NCBI GenBank assembly: GCA_902633655.1
Contig: CACPHA010000017.1
Location: forward strand, 1 to 35,238
Direction: 5' to 3'
Length of the DNA stretch: 35,238 bases
Source of the DNA: Paracoccaceae bacterium
GTDB lineage: Bacteria > Pseudomonadota > Alphaproteobacteria > Rhodobacterales > Rhodobacteraceae
The notes under the pieces are model-generated. The model was not told where the DNA came from, ran no database searches, and saw nothing but the letters and a program-made list of their open reading frames with translations. Positions 26,310 through 35,238 of the stretch are shown here, in pieces. Each line of letters begins with the position of its first letter. Positions within the stretch are counted from its first letter, which is position 1. Both the position numbers and the translations under genes were made by a program.

Positions 26310-26728
26310 TGCTCTATACCTTTTTTAATTTTTATTGTCTTAACTACCGTTTCTGGCATACTTTGAGTTAGGTCCACATGTAAAAGACCGTTTTCAACAA
26401 TTGCTTCCCCAACATCCACACCATCAGCCAGTACAAACGAACGTTGAAATTGCCGTGACGCAATTCCGCGATGAAGGAAAATCCTATCTTCTTTTTTTTC
26501 CTCTTGGCAGCCTTTAATCAACAGCTGGCGATCTTCAACGGTGATATTAAGGTCATCTTTTGAAAAACCTGCAACTGCTAATGTAATGCGGTAAGCACGC
26601 TCACATGTCTGTTCGATGTTGAAAGGTGGGTAACTTCCGCTTCCAGACTTTGCAGTTCGCTCTAAAAGCCGTCCAAGCTGTTCGAAACCGAGCATGTGCG
26701 GGTATGCAGAAAAGGATAATTTTGTCAT
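26306..26728 (-). CDS. Small heat-shock protein Hsp20 (alpha-crystallin family)
   Basis: ATP-independent holdase chaperone, 140 residues, of the IbpA class. The alpha-crystallin domain runs from about 33 to 125: YPPFNIEQTCERAYRITLAVAGFSKDDLNITVEDRQLLIKG, then the hallmark FLHRGIASRQFQRSFVLADGVDV and the A-x-x-x-NGLLHVDL segment. The C-terminal IKI (about 132-134) is the oligomerisation I-x-I motif. The N-terminal SFSAYPHMLGFEQL resembles the IbpA arm. AAGGGC precedes the ATG. It is translationally coupled to DUF1150 and has a heat-shock sigma-like promoter candidate upstream. Confidence 0.95.
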   Translation of the reverse strand: MTKLSFSAYPHMLGFEQLGRLLERTAKSGSGSYPPFNIEQTCERAYRITLAVAGFSKDDLNITVEDRQLLIKGCQEEKKEDRIFLHRGIASRQFQRSFVLADGVDVGEAIVENGLLHVDLTQSMPETVVKTIKIKKGIEQ

Positions 26729-26791
26729 TACATGCCCTTTTCAGAAGCGACAGTGTTTTAGTATTTAGTTCCAATAGGCAACTAAGTTTTG

Positions 26792-26820
26792 ATATGGACA
26801 TCAAACTTGGAAAACTCAAC
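26792..26820 (-). promoter_or_regulatory. Candidate heat-shock sigma (RpoH) promoter for hsp20
   Basis: On the minus strand GTTGAG (26820-26815) is followed after 17 bases by CCATAT (26797-26792). This resembles alphaproteobacterial RpoH promoters (CTTGA-17-CYTATNT) and lies about 65 bases before the hsp20 ATG. Match is partial, so moderate to low confidence. Confidence 0.4.
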
Positions 26821-26874
26821 CCTTTTCAGAGGAATTTTCTTACGGTAAAATAAAATTTGGTGTTATAGCATCCT

Positions 26875-27099
26875 ATGAACACTTCTTTTGATGCAGCAAT
26901 GGAACGAAACGAAATTCTTCGTCTTGAGCTCGAAGTAATAAAGTACGAACATCGAGATCTTGATGATGCCATAACTGTGCTACAGGCAAAACCAGGCTCA
27001 GATCAACTGACGTTACGGCGCCTGAAAAAACGTAAACTCCTTTTGAAAGATAAGATTACACATTTAGAGGACCAAATCACACCAGACATCATTGCCTAA
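26875..27099 (+). CDS. YdcH family (DUF465) small coiled-coil protein
   Basis: A 74-residue highly charged, helical protein. The pattern LRLELEVIKYEHRDLDDAITVLQAKPGSDQLTLRRLKKRKLLLKDKITHLE is that of DUF465/YdcH, with the conserved H-x-x-LD near the middle and an L-x-x-LKK-x-KL-x-LKD-x-I helix after it. Function is unknown. It lies 45 bases upstream of purE on the same strand, an arrangement familiar from Rhodobacterales genomes. It may share the purEK message. The ribosome-binding site is weak. Confidence 0.9.
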   Translation: MNTSFDAAMERNEILRLELEVIKYEHRDLDDAITVLQAKPGSDQLTLRRLKKRKLLLKDKITHLEDQITPDIIA

Positions 27100-27144
27100 C
27101 GCAACGCTTATTCTTATAAAGAAAGCCTCAGGTTGGGGTTTCTA

Positions 27145-27633
27145 ATGACGCAAATTCAGGTGGGAATAATTATGGGAAGTCAATCTGACTGGCCCATACT
27201 AAGTCAGTCAGCAGAAGTGCTTGACGAACTTGCAATTCCATATGAAAGAAAGATTATTTCAGCACACCGCACACCAGACAGGTTGTGGAACTATGGCAGG
27301 ACAGCAGTCGATCGTAAGCTGCAAGTGATAATCGCTGGCGCTGGTGGAGCCGCTCATCTACCAGGCATGATGGCTTCTAAAACACGAATTCCTGTAATAG
27401 GCGTTCCAATACAAAGCGAGGCACTTTTTGGTATTGATAGTCTTTTTTCTATTCTCCAGATGCCACGCGGATATCCGGTTGCAACGATGGCGATCGGGGC
27501 CGCAGGTGCAAAAAATGCAGCACTGATGGCAGTAAGTATTCTAGCTTTAGGCGATGTCGTACTCGCCCAAAGGCTTGATTCATGGCGCGCAACACTCAGT
27601 GGATCTATTCCAGAAGAACCCGTTGATGAGTGA
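27145..27633 (+). CDS. purE: N5-carboxyaminoimidazole ribonucleotide mutase
   Basis: Class I PurE, moving the carboxyl group of N5-CAIR to give CAIR in purine synthesis. From ATG 27145 it has 162 residues; the longer TTG start at 27133 adds only four. Visible are GIIMGSQSDWP (7-17), the catalytic SAHRTPDR (39-46, His41) and the GAGGAAHLPGM loop. Presence of purK next door confirms the two-step bacterial route (PurK then PurE). The last 8 bases overlap purK. Confidence 0.96.
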   Translation: MTQIQVGIIMGSQSDWPILSQSAEVLDELAIPYERKIISAHRTPDRLWNYGRTAVDRKLQVIIAGAGGAAHLPGMMASKTRIPVIGVPIQSEALFGIDSLFSILQMPRGYPVATMAIGAAGAKNAALMAVSILALGDVVLAQRLDSWRATLSGSIPEEPVDE

Positions 27634-28699
27634 ACCATTGGAGACCGATGCCATAATTGGAGTACTTGGGGGTGGCCAACTTGGACGCATGCTGTCTGTT
27701 GCAGCATCTCGTCTTGGCTTACGCACCCACATTTTTGACCCCGCAACGACACCGCCAGCTGCTAGTGTAGCAGATATGCTCACCACGGCGCCTTACGAAG
27801 ACCAGGTTGCGCTTAAAGCCTTTGCCAAATCTGTTTCCGTTATCACCTACGAATTTGAAAATATACCAGTCACAGCGTTTGATTGCCTTGGACAGTATGC
27901 TCCGATTAGACCCGGACGCGAAGCGCTGCGTATTTCCCAAGATCGGCTGATTGAAAAAACATTTCTGAACGAGTTAGGCTTGAAGACTGCATCCTATGCA
28001 GGTGTTGAAACGCTAAAAGATTTAGAACTGGCTCTGATAAAGATAGGGAAACCCTCCATCCTTAAAACCCGCCGTCTCGGATACGATGGTAAAGGACAAG
28101 TGCCGATCTCAGCAAAGTCTAACCACAAGGAAATTTTGGAAAAATTTGCGGGGCAAAAAGCTATTCTTGAAGGATTTGTTCAGTTTTCTCGTGAAATATC
28201 TGTAATTGGGGCTCGTAGTCCTTCGGGCAATATTGCTTGTTTTGACCCAGGTGAAAATGTGCATAGGAATGGCATTTTGCACACAGCAACCGTCCCTGCT
28301 AGAATTAGTAAGTCGCAGCGCACTGATGCAGTTCTAATCATCGCCAAAATCATGAACGCACTGGAATATATTGGCGTGATGTGTGTAGAGCTTTTTGTCA
28401 CGCCGTCAGGTTTGATTGTGAACGAAATTGCTCCACGTGTTCATAACTCCGGCCATTGGACGCAAAACGGATGTGTAGTTGATCAATTCGAGCAGCACAT
28501 TCGTGCAATAGTCGGCTGGCCAATGGGTGATGGTTCCCGCCATAATAACGTCATTACGGAAAACTTAATAGGCTCAGATATTGATCAAGTTGGGGTACTT
28601 GCGCTTGATAAAAATGTCGCGTTGCACATTTACGGAAAGCGTGACGTCCAACCAGGGCGAAAAATGGGGCATTTCAACCGCGTAAGCCCAAAGCGCTAG
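27626..28699 (+). CDS. purK: 5-(carboxyamino)imidazole ribonucleotide synthase
   Basis: ATP-grasp enzyme that carboxylates AIR with bicarbonate and ATP to N5-CAIR. From ATG 27626 the protein is 357 residues and begins MSEPLETDAIIGVLGGGQLGRML, the expected N-terminus; the open frame extends further upstream inside purE, but this is not coding. It shows KTRRLGYDGKGQ (147-158), the ATP-binding ILEGFVQFSREIS and the metal-binding VELFVTPSGLIVNEIAPRVHNSGHWT. The start lies inside purE with 8 bases of overlap, which indicates translational coupling. Confidence 0.96.
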   Translation: MSEPLETDAIIGVLGGGQLGRMLSVAASRLGLRTHIFDPATTPPAASVADMLTTAPYEDQVALKAFAKSVSVITYEFENIPVTAFDCLGQYAPIRPGREALRISQDRLIEKTFLNELGLKTASYAGVETLKDLELALIKIGKPSILKTRRLGYDGKGQVPISAKSNHKEILEKFAGQKAILEGFVQFSREISVIGARSPSGNIACFDPGENVHRNGILHTATVPARISKSQRTDAVLIIAKIMNALEYIGVMCVELFVTPSGLIVNEIAPRVHNSGHWTQNGCVVDQFEQHIRAIVGWPMGDGSRHNNVITENLIGSDIDQVGVLALDKNVALHIYGKRDVQPGRKMGHFNRVSPKR

Positions 28700-28895
28700 T
28701 AAAGCTACACAAAATTTGCAAGAAACCACCATAATTAGCAAAACCAGCTTATTTCCGCTTCTTACAGCCTCGGTGCGTGTGGCACTTTAATCAAACAAAA
28801 ACAATTTCTACTTACTCGAAGAAATCGCCTATTTTTACAAGGATCTTTTAACATATTGAAAATTAATTTAATTGAAGGTCCTATAAATTTAATTT

Positions 28896-28924
28896 AATAA
28901 AAGGGCCGCTTTAAAAGCGGCCCT
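28896..28924 (-). terminator. Rho-independent terminator of groES-groEL
   Basis: GGGCCGC (28903-28909) and GCGGCCC (28917-28923) form a perfect GC stem, extendable by an A-T pair at each side, around TTTAAAA. On the minus strand the stem is followed by TTTTATT. It lies about 28 bases after the groEL stop. The GC-rich stem stands out against very AT-rich flanks. Confidence 0.88.
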
Positions 28925-28951
28925 CGGTAATCATTATAAAGCAGTGCAAGC

Positions 28952-30619
<1,668 letters not shown>

Positions 30620-30647
30620 CTATAAGTTTTCGTTAAATAAATACGAC

Positions 30648-30935
30648 TTAGGCAATTATGCCCAAAATATCGCTTTCTTTCATGATCAGGAGTTCTTCCC
30701 CATCGAGGGTAACTTCTGTCCCTGACCACTTGCCAAATAGGATTTTATCTCCTTGGCTTACTGCCATCTCGATAAGTTCGCCACTGTCCTTTCGGGCGCC
30801 TTCACCACAGGAAACAACAACGCCTTCTGCGGGCTTTTCTTTTGCACTATCGGGAATAATTAGACCACCGGCGGTTTTTTCGTCGCTCTCTACGCGACGC
30901 ACCAGGACACGGTCATGAAGCGGTTTCAATGCCAT
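30648..30935 (-). CDS. groES: Co-chaperonin GroES (Hsp10)
   Basis: Lid of the GroEL chamber. From ATG 30935 it has 95 residues, [29 protein letters not shown] at the start with the mobile loop at about 17-30, and ends with [17 protein letters not shown] at 30941 would add two residues, but AAGGAG is correctly spaced for the ATG. It follows a CIRCE operator and promoter and precedes groEL. Confidence 0.98.
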   Translation of the reverse strand: MALKPLHDRVLVRRVESDEKTAGGLIIPDSAKEKPAEGVVVSCGEGARKDSGELIEMAVSQGDKILFGKWSGTEVTLDGEELLIMKESDILGIIA

Positions 30936-30984
30936 TCTCAAGGCTCCTTACGCTCAAAATTTACATTATCCTTATAATAAGGAA

Positions 30985-31011
30985 TTAGCACTCACAAAAC
31001 ACGAGTGCTAA
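30985..31011. promoter_or_regulatory. CIRCE operator (HrcA site) of groES-groEL
   Basis: TTAGCACTC (30985-30993), nine bases, then GAGTGCTAA (31003-31011). This is a perfect match to the conserved CIRCE inverted repeat. It begins about 8 bases after the -10 box and ends 49 bases before the groES ATG, so bound HrcA would block transcription initiation or early elongation. The hrcA gene is not in this window. Confidence 0.97.
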
Positions 31012-31018
31012 CGAGGTG

Positions 31019-31047
31019 TATTTAGGTATCCTCTCGGAAGGAGTCAA
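31019..31047 (-). promoter_or_regulatory. Promoter of groES-groEL
   Basis: On the minus strand TTGACT (31047-31042), 17 bases, then TAAATA (31024-31019). Both boxes are near the sigma-70 consensus with ideal spacing. The CIRCE operator overlaps the expected transcription start. Confidence 0.85.
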
Positions 31048-31060
31048 CATATAGAAGTTA

Positions 31061-31081
31061 TTTTTTTTCAAAATATTTTGA
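31061..31081 (-). promoter_or_regulatory. A/T-rich upstream element of the groES promoter
   Basis: A perfect 14-base palindrome TCAAAATATTTTGA (31068-31081) joined to an A8 run on the minus strand. It starts 14 bases upstream of the -35 box. This resembles an UP element for RNA polymerase alpha-subunit contact, though displaced by about a helical turn from the best position. Confidence 0.4.
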
Positions 31082-31117
31082 TCCAAAGAAACACGGCTAT
31101 CGCTGTTGAAATCTCAG

Positions 31118-33130
31118 CTAAACAACCAATTTACGTCCTTTCAAAAGGGCTTCAACTGTTGGAAGACGACCTCGGTAAGCCAAGTATAAATCTTCGGGCT
31201 CTCCAGATCCACCTTTCGAAAGTATATTCTCTTCCAAAGATTCCGCTAAATCCTGGTCAAATGCATTTCCTTTTTCTTCGAAAGCAGCAAAAGCGTCAGC
31301 ATCCATCACCTCTGACCACATGTAGCTGTAATAGGCGCTAGCGTAATATCCACCAGAAAACACATGCGCAAAATGGGGTGTTGCGTGCCGCATTCCGATT
31401 GCTTTTGGCATATCAATTTGTTCTAGTATATGACTTTCCCTTACCATGATGTCTTTGGGCACATCGCTGTTATGATACTCAAGATCCACCAAGGCAGATG
31501 CAACATACTCGACTGTTTGAAACCCCATGTCAAAGGTTGCGGCCTTCAAAATTTTTTCGACCAAATCAGAGGCAATGGGCTCACCGGTTTCTGCATGAGT
31601 TGCGAAATCCTTGAGTACCTCGGGAACTTCTAACCAATGTTCGTAAAGCTGACTAGGCAGTTCAACAAAATCTCTTGGCACGGAAGTACCAGAAATTAGT
31701 TCATAACTGACATTGGACAGCATTTGATGAAGAGCGTGCCCAAACTCATGAAATAACGTGCGCGCGTCATCGTAAGACAAAAGAGCTGGATCACTTTTTG
31801 CAAAATTGCAAACATTTATTACTATTGGGGTCTGGGGCTTCGGAAGTTTTGACTGCGCGCGCATCGCAGAACACCATGCCCCTGATCTTTTAGAGGCTCT
31901 GGCAAAGTAATCTCCAATAAAAAGTGCGATGTGTTGGCCATTACGTGTTACATCCCACGCCCGACAATCCTTGTGGTAAAGAGGTATATCCACCTTTTTA
32001 AAATCTAATCCGAAGAGGCGATTTGCACAACCAAAAGCCGCCTTGATCATTTGGTCCAGTTGGAAAAATGGTTTAACCGCCACTTCATCCAGTTCGTACT
32101 GCTCTTTACGTCGTTTTTCAGCGTAATATCGCCAATCCCATTTTTCTAAATCAACCATAATTCCGTCATCGTGCATCATCTCTTGTAGAATGGCAGCGTC
32201 TTTATCCGCTTGCGCCTTTGCCGGCACCCAGACATCGTCCAATAAACTTTTAACATTTTCCGGCGTCTTGGCCATTTCAGTTTCGAGCTTGAAAGAGGCA
32301 AAATTCTTGTAACCCAGTAATACTGCCATTTCCTGACGCAGTTCCAGCATTTCCTGCGCAAGCAATTTATTATCCTTGTCACCTCCATTTGCGCCACGTG
32401 CCGCCCAAGCTTTATAGGCTACTTCACGTAGATCCCTTCTAGGTGAAAACTGAAGGAACGGGACAATGAGAGACCGGGACAATGTTATGATCAGCCCCTC
32501 TATACCCTTTTCTTCAGCCGCAGCTTTGGCCGCATCAATCAGAAATTCTGGCAAACCCTCAACTCCAATATCATCTAAATGTAAAACCCAATCCCTTTCC
32601 TCTGCCAAAAGGTTCTGGGAAAAGTTCGTACCCAATACAGATAATCGCAACTGGATGTCTTTCATTCTTTCCTTAGCACTGCCATGAAGCGCAGCACCAC
32701 TCCGTACAAAACTGCGATGGCTGAGCATTAGAACACGCAATTGTTCATCGCTTAACTCCAATTTTTCATGGTTTTGCCAAAGTGTATCAATCCGCGAAAA
32801 TAGTTTTTCATTGCCTGTAACTTCAGATTGATGAGCTGCGAGTTTAGGGGAAAACTCTCGCATGAGCGCCTCACGACTTTCATTACTGTCCGCACCGCTA
32901 ACTGCAAAAAATACAGATAACACTTTACTCAGATCCTCCCCCGAGGCTTGCAGTGCATCTATAGTATTGGCAAATGTTGGCTCATCAGATTTATTAGCGA
33001 TAGACAGAATTTCATTCATTTCAGAATCTAATGCAAAATCTAATGCAGTTGCATAGTCATTGTCAGAAATTTTGTCGAATGGCGCAATTTTAAAAGGTGT
33101 GTTCCAGTCTGCCAGCAATGGGTTTAGCAT
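31118..33130 (-). CDS. M3 family zinc metallopeptidase (peptidyl-dipeptidase Dcp / oligopeptidase A-like)
   Basis: Cytosolic thimet-like oligopeptidase of 670 residues that degrades short peptides. The zinc site is intact: HEFGH (461-465) in LFHEFGHALHQML and the third ligand Glu490 in RDFVELPSQLYEHW. The substrate region SGGYYASAYYSYMWSEVMDADAF is also present near the C-terminus. Length fits both oligopeptidase A and Dcp; the two cannot be separated with certainty here. AAGGA precedes the ATG at 33130. The gene lies 19 bases after the MoeB-like gene on the same strand, so it probably belongs to the coaBC-dut-MoeB-M3 transcription unit. Confidence 0.93.
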   Translation of the reverse strand: MLNPLLADWNTPFKIAPFDKISDNDYATALDFALDSEMNEILSIANKSDEPTFANTIDALQASGEDLSKVLSVFFAVSGADSNESREALMREFSPKLAAHQSEVTGNEKLFSRIDTLWQNHEKLELSDEQLRVLMLSHRSFVRSGAALHGSAKERMKDIQLRLSVLGTNFSQNLLAEERDWVLHLDDIGVEGLPEFLIDAAKAAAEEKGIEGLIITLSRSLIVPFLQFSPRRDLREVAYKAWAARGANGGDKDNKLLAQEMLELRQEMAVLLGYKNFASFKLETEMAKTPENVKSLLDDVWVPAKAQADKDAAILQEMMHDDGIMVDLEKWDWRYYAEKRRKEQYELDEVAVKPFFQLDQMIKAAFGCANRLFGLDFKKVDIPLYHKDCRAWDVTRNGQHIALFIGDYFARASKRSGAWCSAMRAQSKLPKPQTPIVINVCNFAKSDPALLSYDDARTLFHEFGHALHQMLSNVSYELISGTSVPRDFVELPSQLYEHWLEVPEVLKDFATHAETGEPIASDLVEKILKAATFDMGFQTVEYVASALVDLEYHNSDVPKDIMVRESHILEQIDMPKAIGMRHATPHFAHVFSGGYYASAYYSYMWSEVMDADAFAAFEEKGNAFDQDLAESLEENILSKGGSGEPEDLYLAYRGRLPTVEALLKGRKLVV

Positions 33131-33149
33131 TTACCAATCCTTTCGAAAA

Positions 33150-34196
33150 TTAAGCTTTATTACCGCATACGGGGCATTCATCACGTTTGAGTAATTTTAT
33201 CTTACGCGTTTCCCCATAAAGCGCATCGTAGATAAGCATTTCATGACACAGCACATCCCCCGCGCCGGTAATCATTTTCAGAGTTTCCGCAGCCATTATT
33301 GAGCCTATGACGCCGGGCAAAGGTGCAAAAACCCCAGCCTCGGCGCAACTCGGAGCTAGACCAGGAGCAGGCGCTTCAGGAAATACACATTGATAACAAG
33401 GGCCGGCCTTGGTCGAGTTGAATATCGAAATCTGTCCCTCCCACTGGCTCAATGCCCCAGAGATCAGGGGCAGGCCCAATTTGTGAGCCGTCTTATTTGC
33501 GAGGTAACGTGTTTCAAAATTATCACTGCCCTCTAGAATGTATTCGAAATCTGCAAACAAAATTTCTGCTATATCTTCGGCAAAGCGACGATTATAGACT
33601 TTCACATGAATAAAAGGGTTTTGCTTTAGCATCGCAGATTTTGCAGAAAAAACTTTGGGCGTGCCGATCGCCCGATCTTGGTGTATGATTTGCCTTTGGA
33701 GATTTGCATTTTCGACTACATCGTCATCGATCACACCAATAGTACCAACTCCTGATGCAGCTAAGTATTGCAATGCTGGAGCACCAAGCCCTCCAGCCCC
33801 AATTACCAGTACTCTTGCTTTTTTAATAGCCATCTGACCTGGGCCACCAATTTCGCGCAAAACAATGTGACGGGCATAGCGGTCAAGCTCTGCAGGCCCA
33901 AAAACGAAATCAGAAGAAACTTTTTCATTAGTATTCTTTTTTTCAGCGTGCGTCCGAAGCTGACGCAAACAAAAACGATAGATTACAATTAATACTACAA
34001 ACCCACCGATTATTGCCCACGGCGCGAAAGTATTCCCGGTCTGCGCTCTAAAAAGATGGCCATCAGGCAACACTAAATGCACAAAAAATAGAGCTATGTA
34101 AAAGATGACTAGAATAGCAGAGCGAATAGCTCGCGGCAGTCCGAAATATCCACCCACGATGTAAAACGCAAAAGCAAAAATTAGTAAGAAGACCAT
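33150..34196 (-). CDS. HesA/MoeB/ThiF family E1-like adenylyltransferase with N-terminal membrane segments
   Basis: Activates the C-terminus of a ubiquitin-like sulfur carrier (MoaD or ThiS type) by adenylation. The catalytic part starts at about residue 101 with LDRYARHIVLREIGGPGQ, then ATP-binding GAGGLGAPALQYLAASGVG (133-151), DDDVVENANLQRQ, and two zinc-binding pairs, CYQC (267-270) and CPVC (341-344). Unlike E. coli MoeB (about 249 residues), the first about 80 residues form three hydrophobic segments (1-20, 25-44, 58-76), so it should sit at the inner membrane. No C-terminal rhodanese domain exists. The start overlaps the dut stop by one base. Confidence 0.9.
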   Translation of the reverse strand: MVFLLIFAFAFYIVGGYFGLPRAIRSAILVIFYIALFFVHLVLPDGHLFRAQTGNTFAPWAIIGGFVVLIVIYRFCLRQLRTHAEKKNTNEKVSSDFVFGPAELDRYARHIVLREIGGPGQMAIKKARVLVIGAGGLGAPALQYLAASGVGTIGVIDDDVVENANLQRQIIHQDRAIGTPKVFSAKSAMLKQNPFIHVKVYNRRFAEDIAEILFADFEYILEGSDNFETRYLANKTAHKLGLPLISGALSQWEGQISIFNSTKAGPCYQCVFPEAPAPGLAPSCAEAGVFAPLPGVIGSIMAAETLKMITGAGDVLCHEMLIYDALYGETRKIKLLKRDECPVCGNKA

Positions 34197-34660
34197 CAGG
34201 AACTTCCTGTTGATCCAAATCCACCAGACCCACGCCCTGTCTTTATAAGCTTAGCTGTCAGCACAAAATCTGCTCGTACAACAGGTGCGATGACCATCTG
34301 TGCAATCCGATCCCCGTGACCTACCTGAAAACTCTTATCGCAAGAATTATAAAGAATTATACCTACTATACCTCTGTAATCACTATCAATGGTTCCAACT
34401 GAATTCATCAATGTAATACCGTGCTTCAGCGCCAGTCCAGACCTTGGTCTAATCTGCGCTTCATAGCCCTTCGGAATTTCCATGTAAAAACCTGTAGATA
34501 TGAGCATCCGGCTTTTTGCTTCTATAAGCATACCCCTTTTCCGGTCACCCTCCGCCAGGTTGGCCCTTAAATCTGCACCAGCGGAGCCCGCTGTTTCAAA
34601 AGACGGCAAAGGCAGGGTAATGTCTGCTCCATCGGCCCAACTAATGGCAACGGTAACCAT
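34196..34660 (-). CDS. dut: Deoxyuridine 5'-triphosphate nucleotidohydrolase (dUTPase)
   Basis: Hydrolyses dUTP to dUMP, keeping uracil out of DNA and feeding dTMP synthesis. The trimeric-type enzyme of 154 residues has GSAGADLRA (25-33), RPRSGLALKHG (71-81), GTIDSDYRG (89-97), GDRIAQMVI (116-124) and the C-terminal arm GRGSGGFGSTG (142-152), covering all five motifs. It lies four bases after coaBC and overlaps the MoeB-like gene by one base; the coaBC-dut pair is common in bacteria. AGAGG precedes the ATG. Confidence 0.97.
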   Translation of the reverse strand: MVTVAISWADGADITLPLPSFETAGSAGADLRANLAEGDRKRGMLIEAKSRMLISTGFYMEIPKGYEAQIRPRSGLALKHGITLMNSVGTIDSDYRGIVGIILYNSCDKSFQVGHGDRIAQMVIAPVVRADFVLTAKLIKTGRGSGGFGSTGSS

Positions 34661-34664
34661 CGCT

Positions 34665-35238
34665 CTAACCTCTACCGAGCGTTTCAGTTATTTTTTGTAC
34701 AACTTTGATCGCCACATCGTCCTTACTCATCCGTTCCCATATTTCAGATCCGCTGGAGGTTATCAAGGTGACCGCATTTTCAACTCCGCCCATGATACTG
34801 TTCTCAGGAGATACATCGTTCGCAAAGATCCAATCACATCCTTTTTGGGCAAATTTGGCCTTGGCATTCGCCAAAAGGTCATCAGTCTCCGCAGCGAAAC
34901 CGATAACCAGTGCTGGTCTGCCCTCATCCATCTTTGCAATAGACGCCAGGATATCGCGATTTTCAGTTAAATCAATTACTGGCAATTTACCATTTGTCTT
35001 TTTTATTTTTGACTTACTTTGAGAAGCAACTCGCCAGTCAGCAACTGCAGCAGCAAAAATTGCTACGTCACAAGGCAGCGCCTCATGTACTGCCGCAAAC
35101 ATCTCGTCTGCGGTCAATATTTTCACCACCCGTGCGCCTACGGGTAAACTAACCTCTGTTGGACCAGTAATAAAAACTACCTCTGCACCAGCGCGAACTA
35201 AAGCATTTGCAATGGCAGTTCCTTGAGCTCCTGAAGAT
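34665..35238 (-). CDS. coaBC: Phosphopantothenoylcysteine synthetase/decarboxylase, C-terminal part (truncated by window edge)
   Basis: Coenzyme A synthesis enzyme; this part is the CoaB domain, which ligates cysteine to 4'-phosphopantothenate using CTP. The frame is open from 34665 to the window edge, so the GTG at 35129 is internal. The visible sequence begins SSGAQGTAIANALVRAGAEV and includes FAAAVADWR, the KIKK site, LVIGFAAETDD and IFANDVS, all CoaB hallmarks. The CoaC decarboxylase half is expected outside the window. The gene leads a tightly packed minus-strand group with dut and the MoeB-like gene. Confidence 0.95.
   Translation of the reverse strand, partial: SSGAQGTAIANALVRAGAEVVFITGPTEVSLPVGARVVKILTADEMFAAVHEALPCDVAIFAAAVADWRVASQSKSKIKKTNGKLPVIDLTENRDILASIAKMDEGRPALVIGFAAETDDLLANAKAKFAQKGCDWIFANDVSPENSIMGGVENAVTLITSSGSEIWERMSKDDVAIKVVQKITETLGRG

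Noticed and set aside
27554-27625. N-terminal extension of purK
   Set aside because: The open frame continues upstream inside purE, but conserved PurK sequence starts at ATG 27626 and the extension has no resemblance to PurK proteins.

Overview
This window reads as ordinary chromosomal core sequence of an alphaproteobacterium. The moderate-to-low GC content (low-to-mid 40s % by eye), short spacers and frequent 1-17 bp gene overlaps suggest a streamlined, probably marine, Rhodobacterales-like lineage. That placement is inference from protein resemblance and gene neighbourhoods I recall: L28 (rpmB), YdcH-purE-purK, Hsp20-DUF1150, lgt-MidA-pgeF, lrp/trxB divergent, YbjN-proC-csaA, coaBC-dut-MoeB, and fused sat-cysC. 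I see no rRNA, tRNA, CRISPR array, insertion sequence, phage gene or integrase.

Layout. Positions 1-2,200 hold the 5' part of rpmB and meaB on the minus strand, with a secreted DUF3108 protein on plus. Positions 2,200-7,700 hold the helicase hrpB, a Nudix hydrolase whose 5' end contains a ten-A run that probably hides a frameshift, truA, a GNAT acetyltransferase broken by one stop codon, an intact GNAT and a flavin reductase-like protein. Positions 7,900-10,000 carry the arginine pair argD-argF. Positions 10,280-13,220 carry apt and a SulP anion transporter translationally close to a tandem universal stress protein. Positions 13,350-15,560 carry nagK-nagA for N-acetylglucosamine use, preceded by a strong dyad that looks like an operator. 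Positions 15,750-19,000 hold tdk, then the minus-strand chain ybjN-proC-csaA-2-hydroxyacid dehydrogenase.

Positions 19,200-22,770 hold ubiK, the tight plus-strand chain lgt-midA-pgeF, and an Lrp regulator that is divergent from trxB (22,987). A bifunctional ATP sulfurylase/APS kinase follows at 24,075. Positions 26,080-28,700 hold hsp20-DUF1150 (with a possible heat-shock sigma promoter) facing ydcH-purE-purK. Positions 28,900-31,080 contain groES-groEL with a complete regulatory unit: an A/T-rich upstream element, a sigma-70-type promoter, a perfect CIRCE operator and a downstream intrinsic terminator. The window ends with an M3 peptidase, a membrane-anchored MoeB/HesA-like E1 enzyme, dut and the 3' part of coaBC, all on minus.

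I did not find a convincing undescribed multi-gene system. The observations most worth checking are the A10 frameshift at the Nudix gene, the nonsense-interrupted GNAT, the dyad upstream of nagK, the SulP-stress-protein pair and the membrane-anchored E1-like enzyme.
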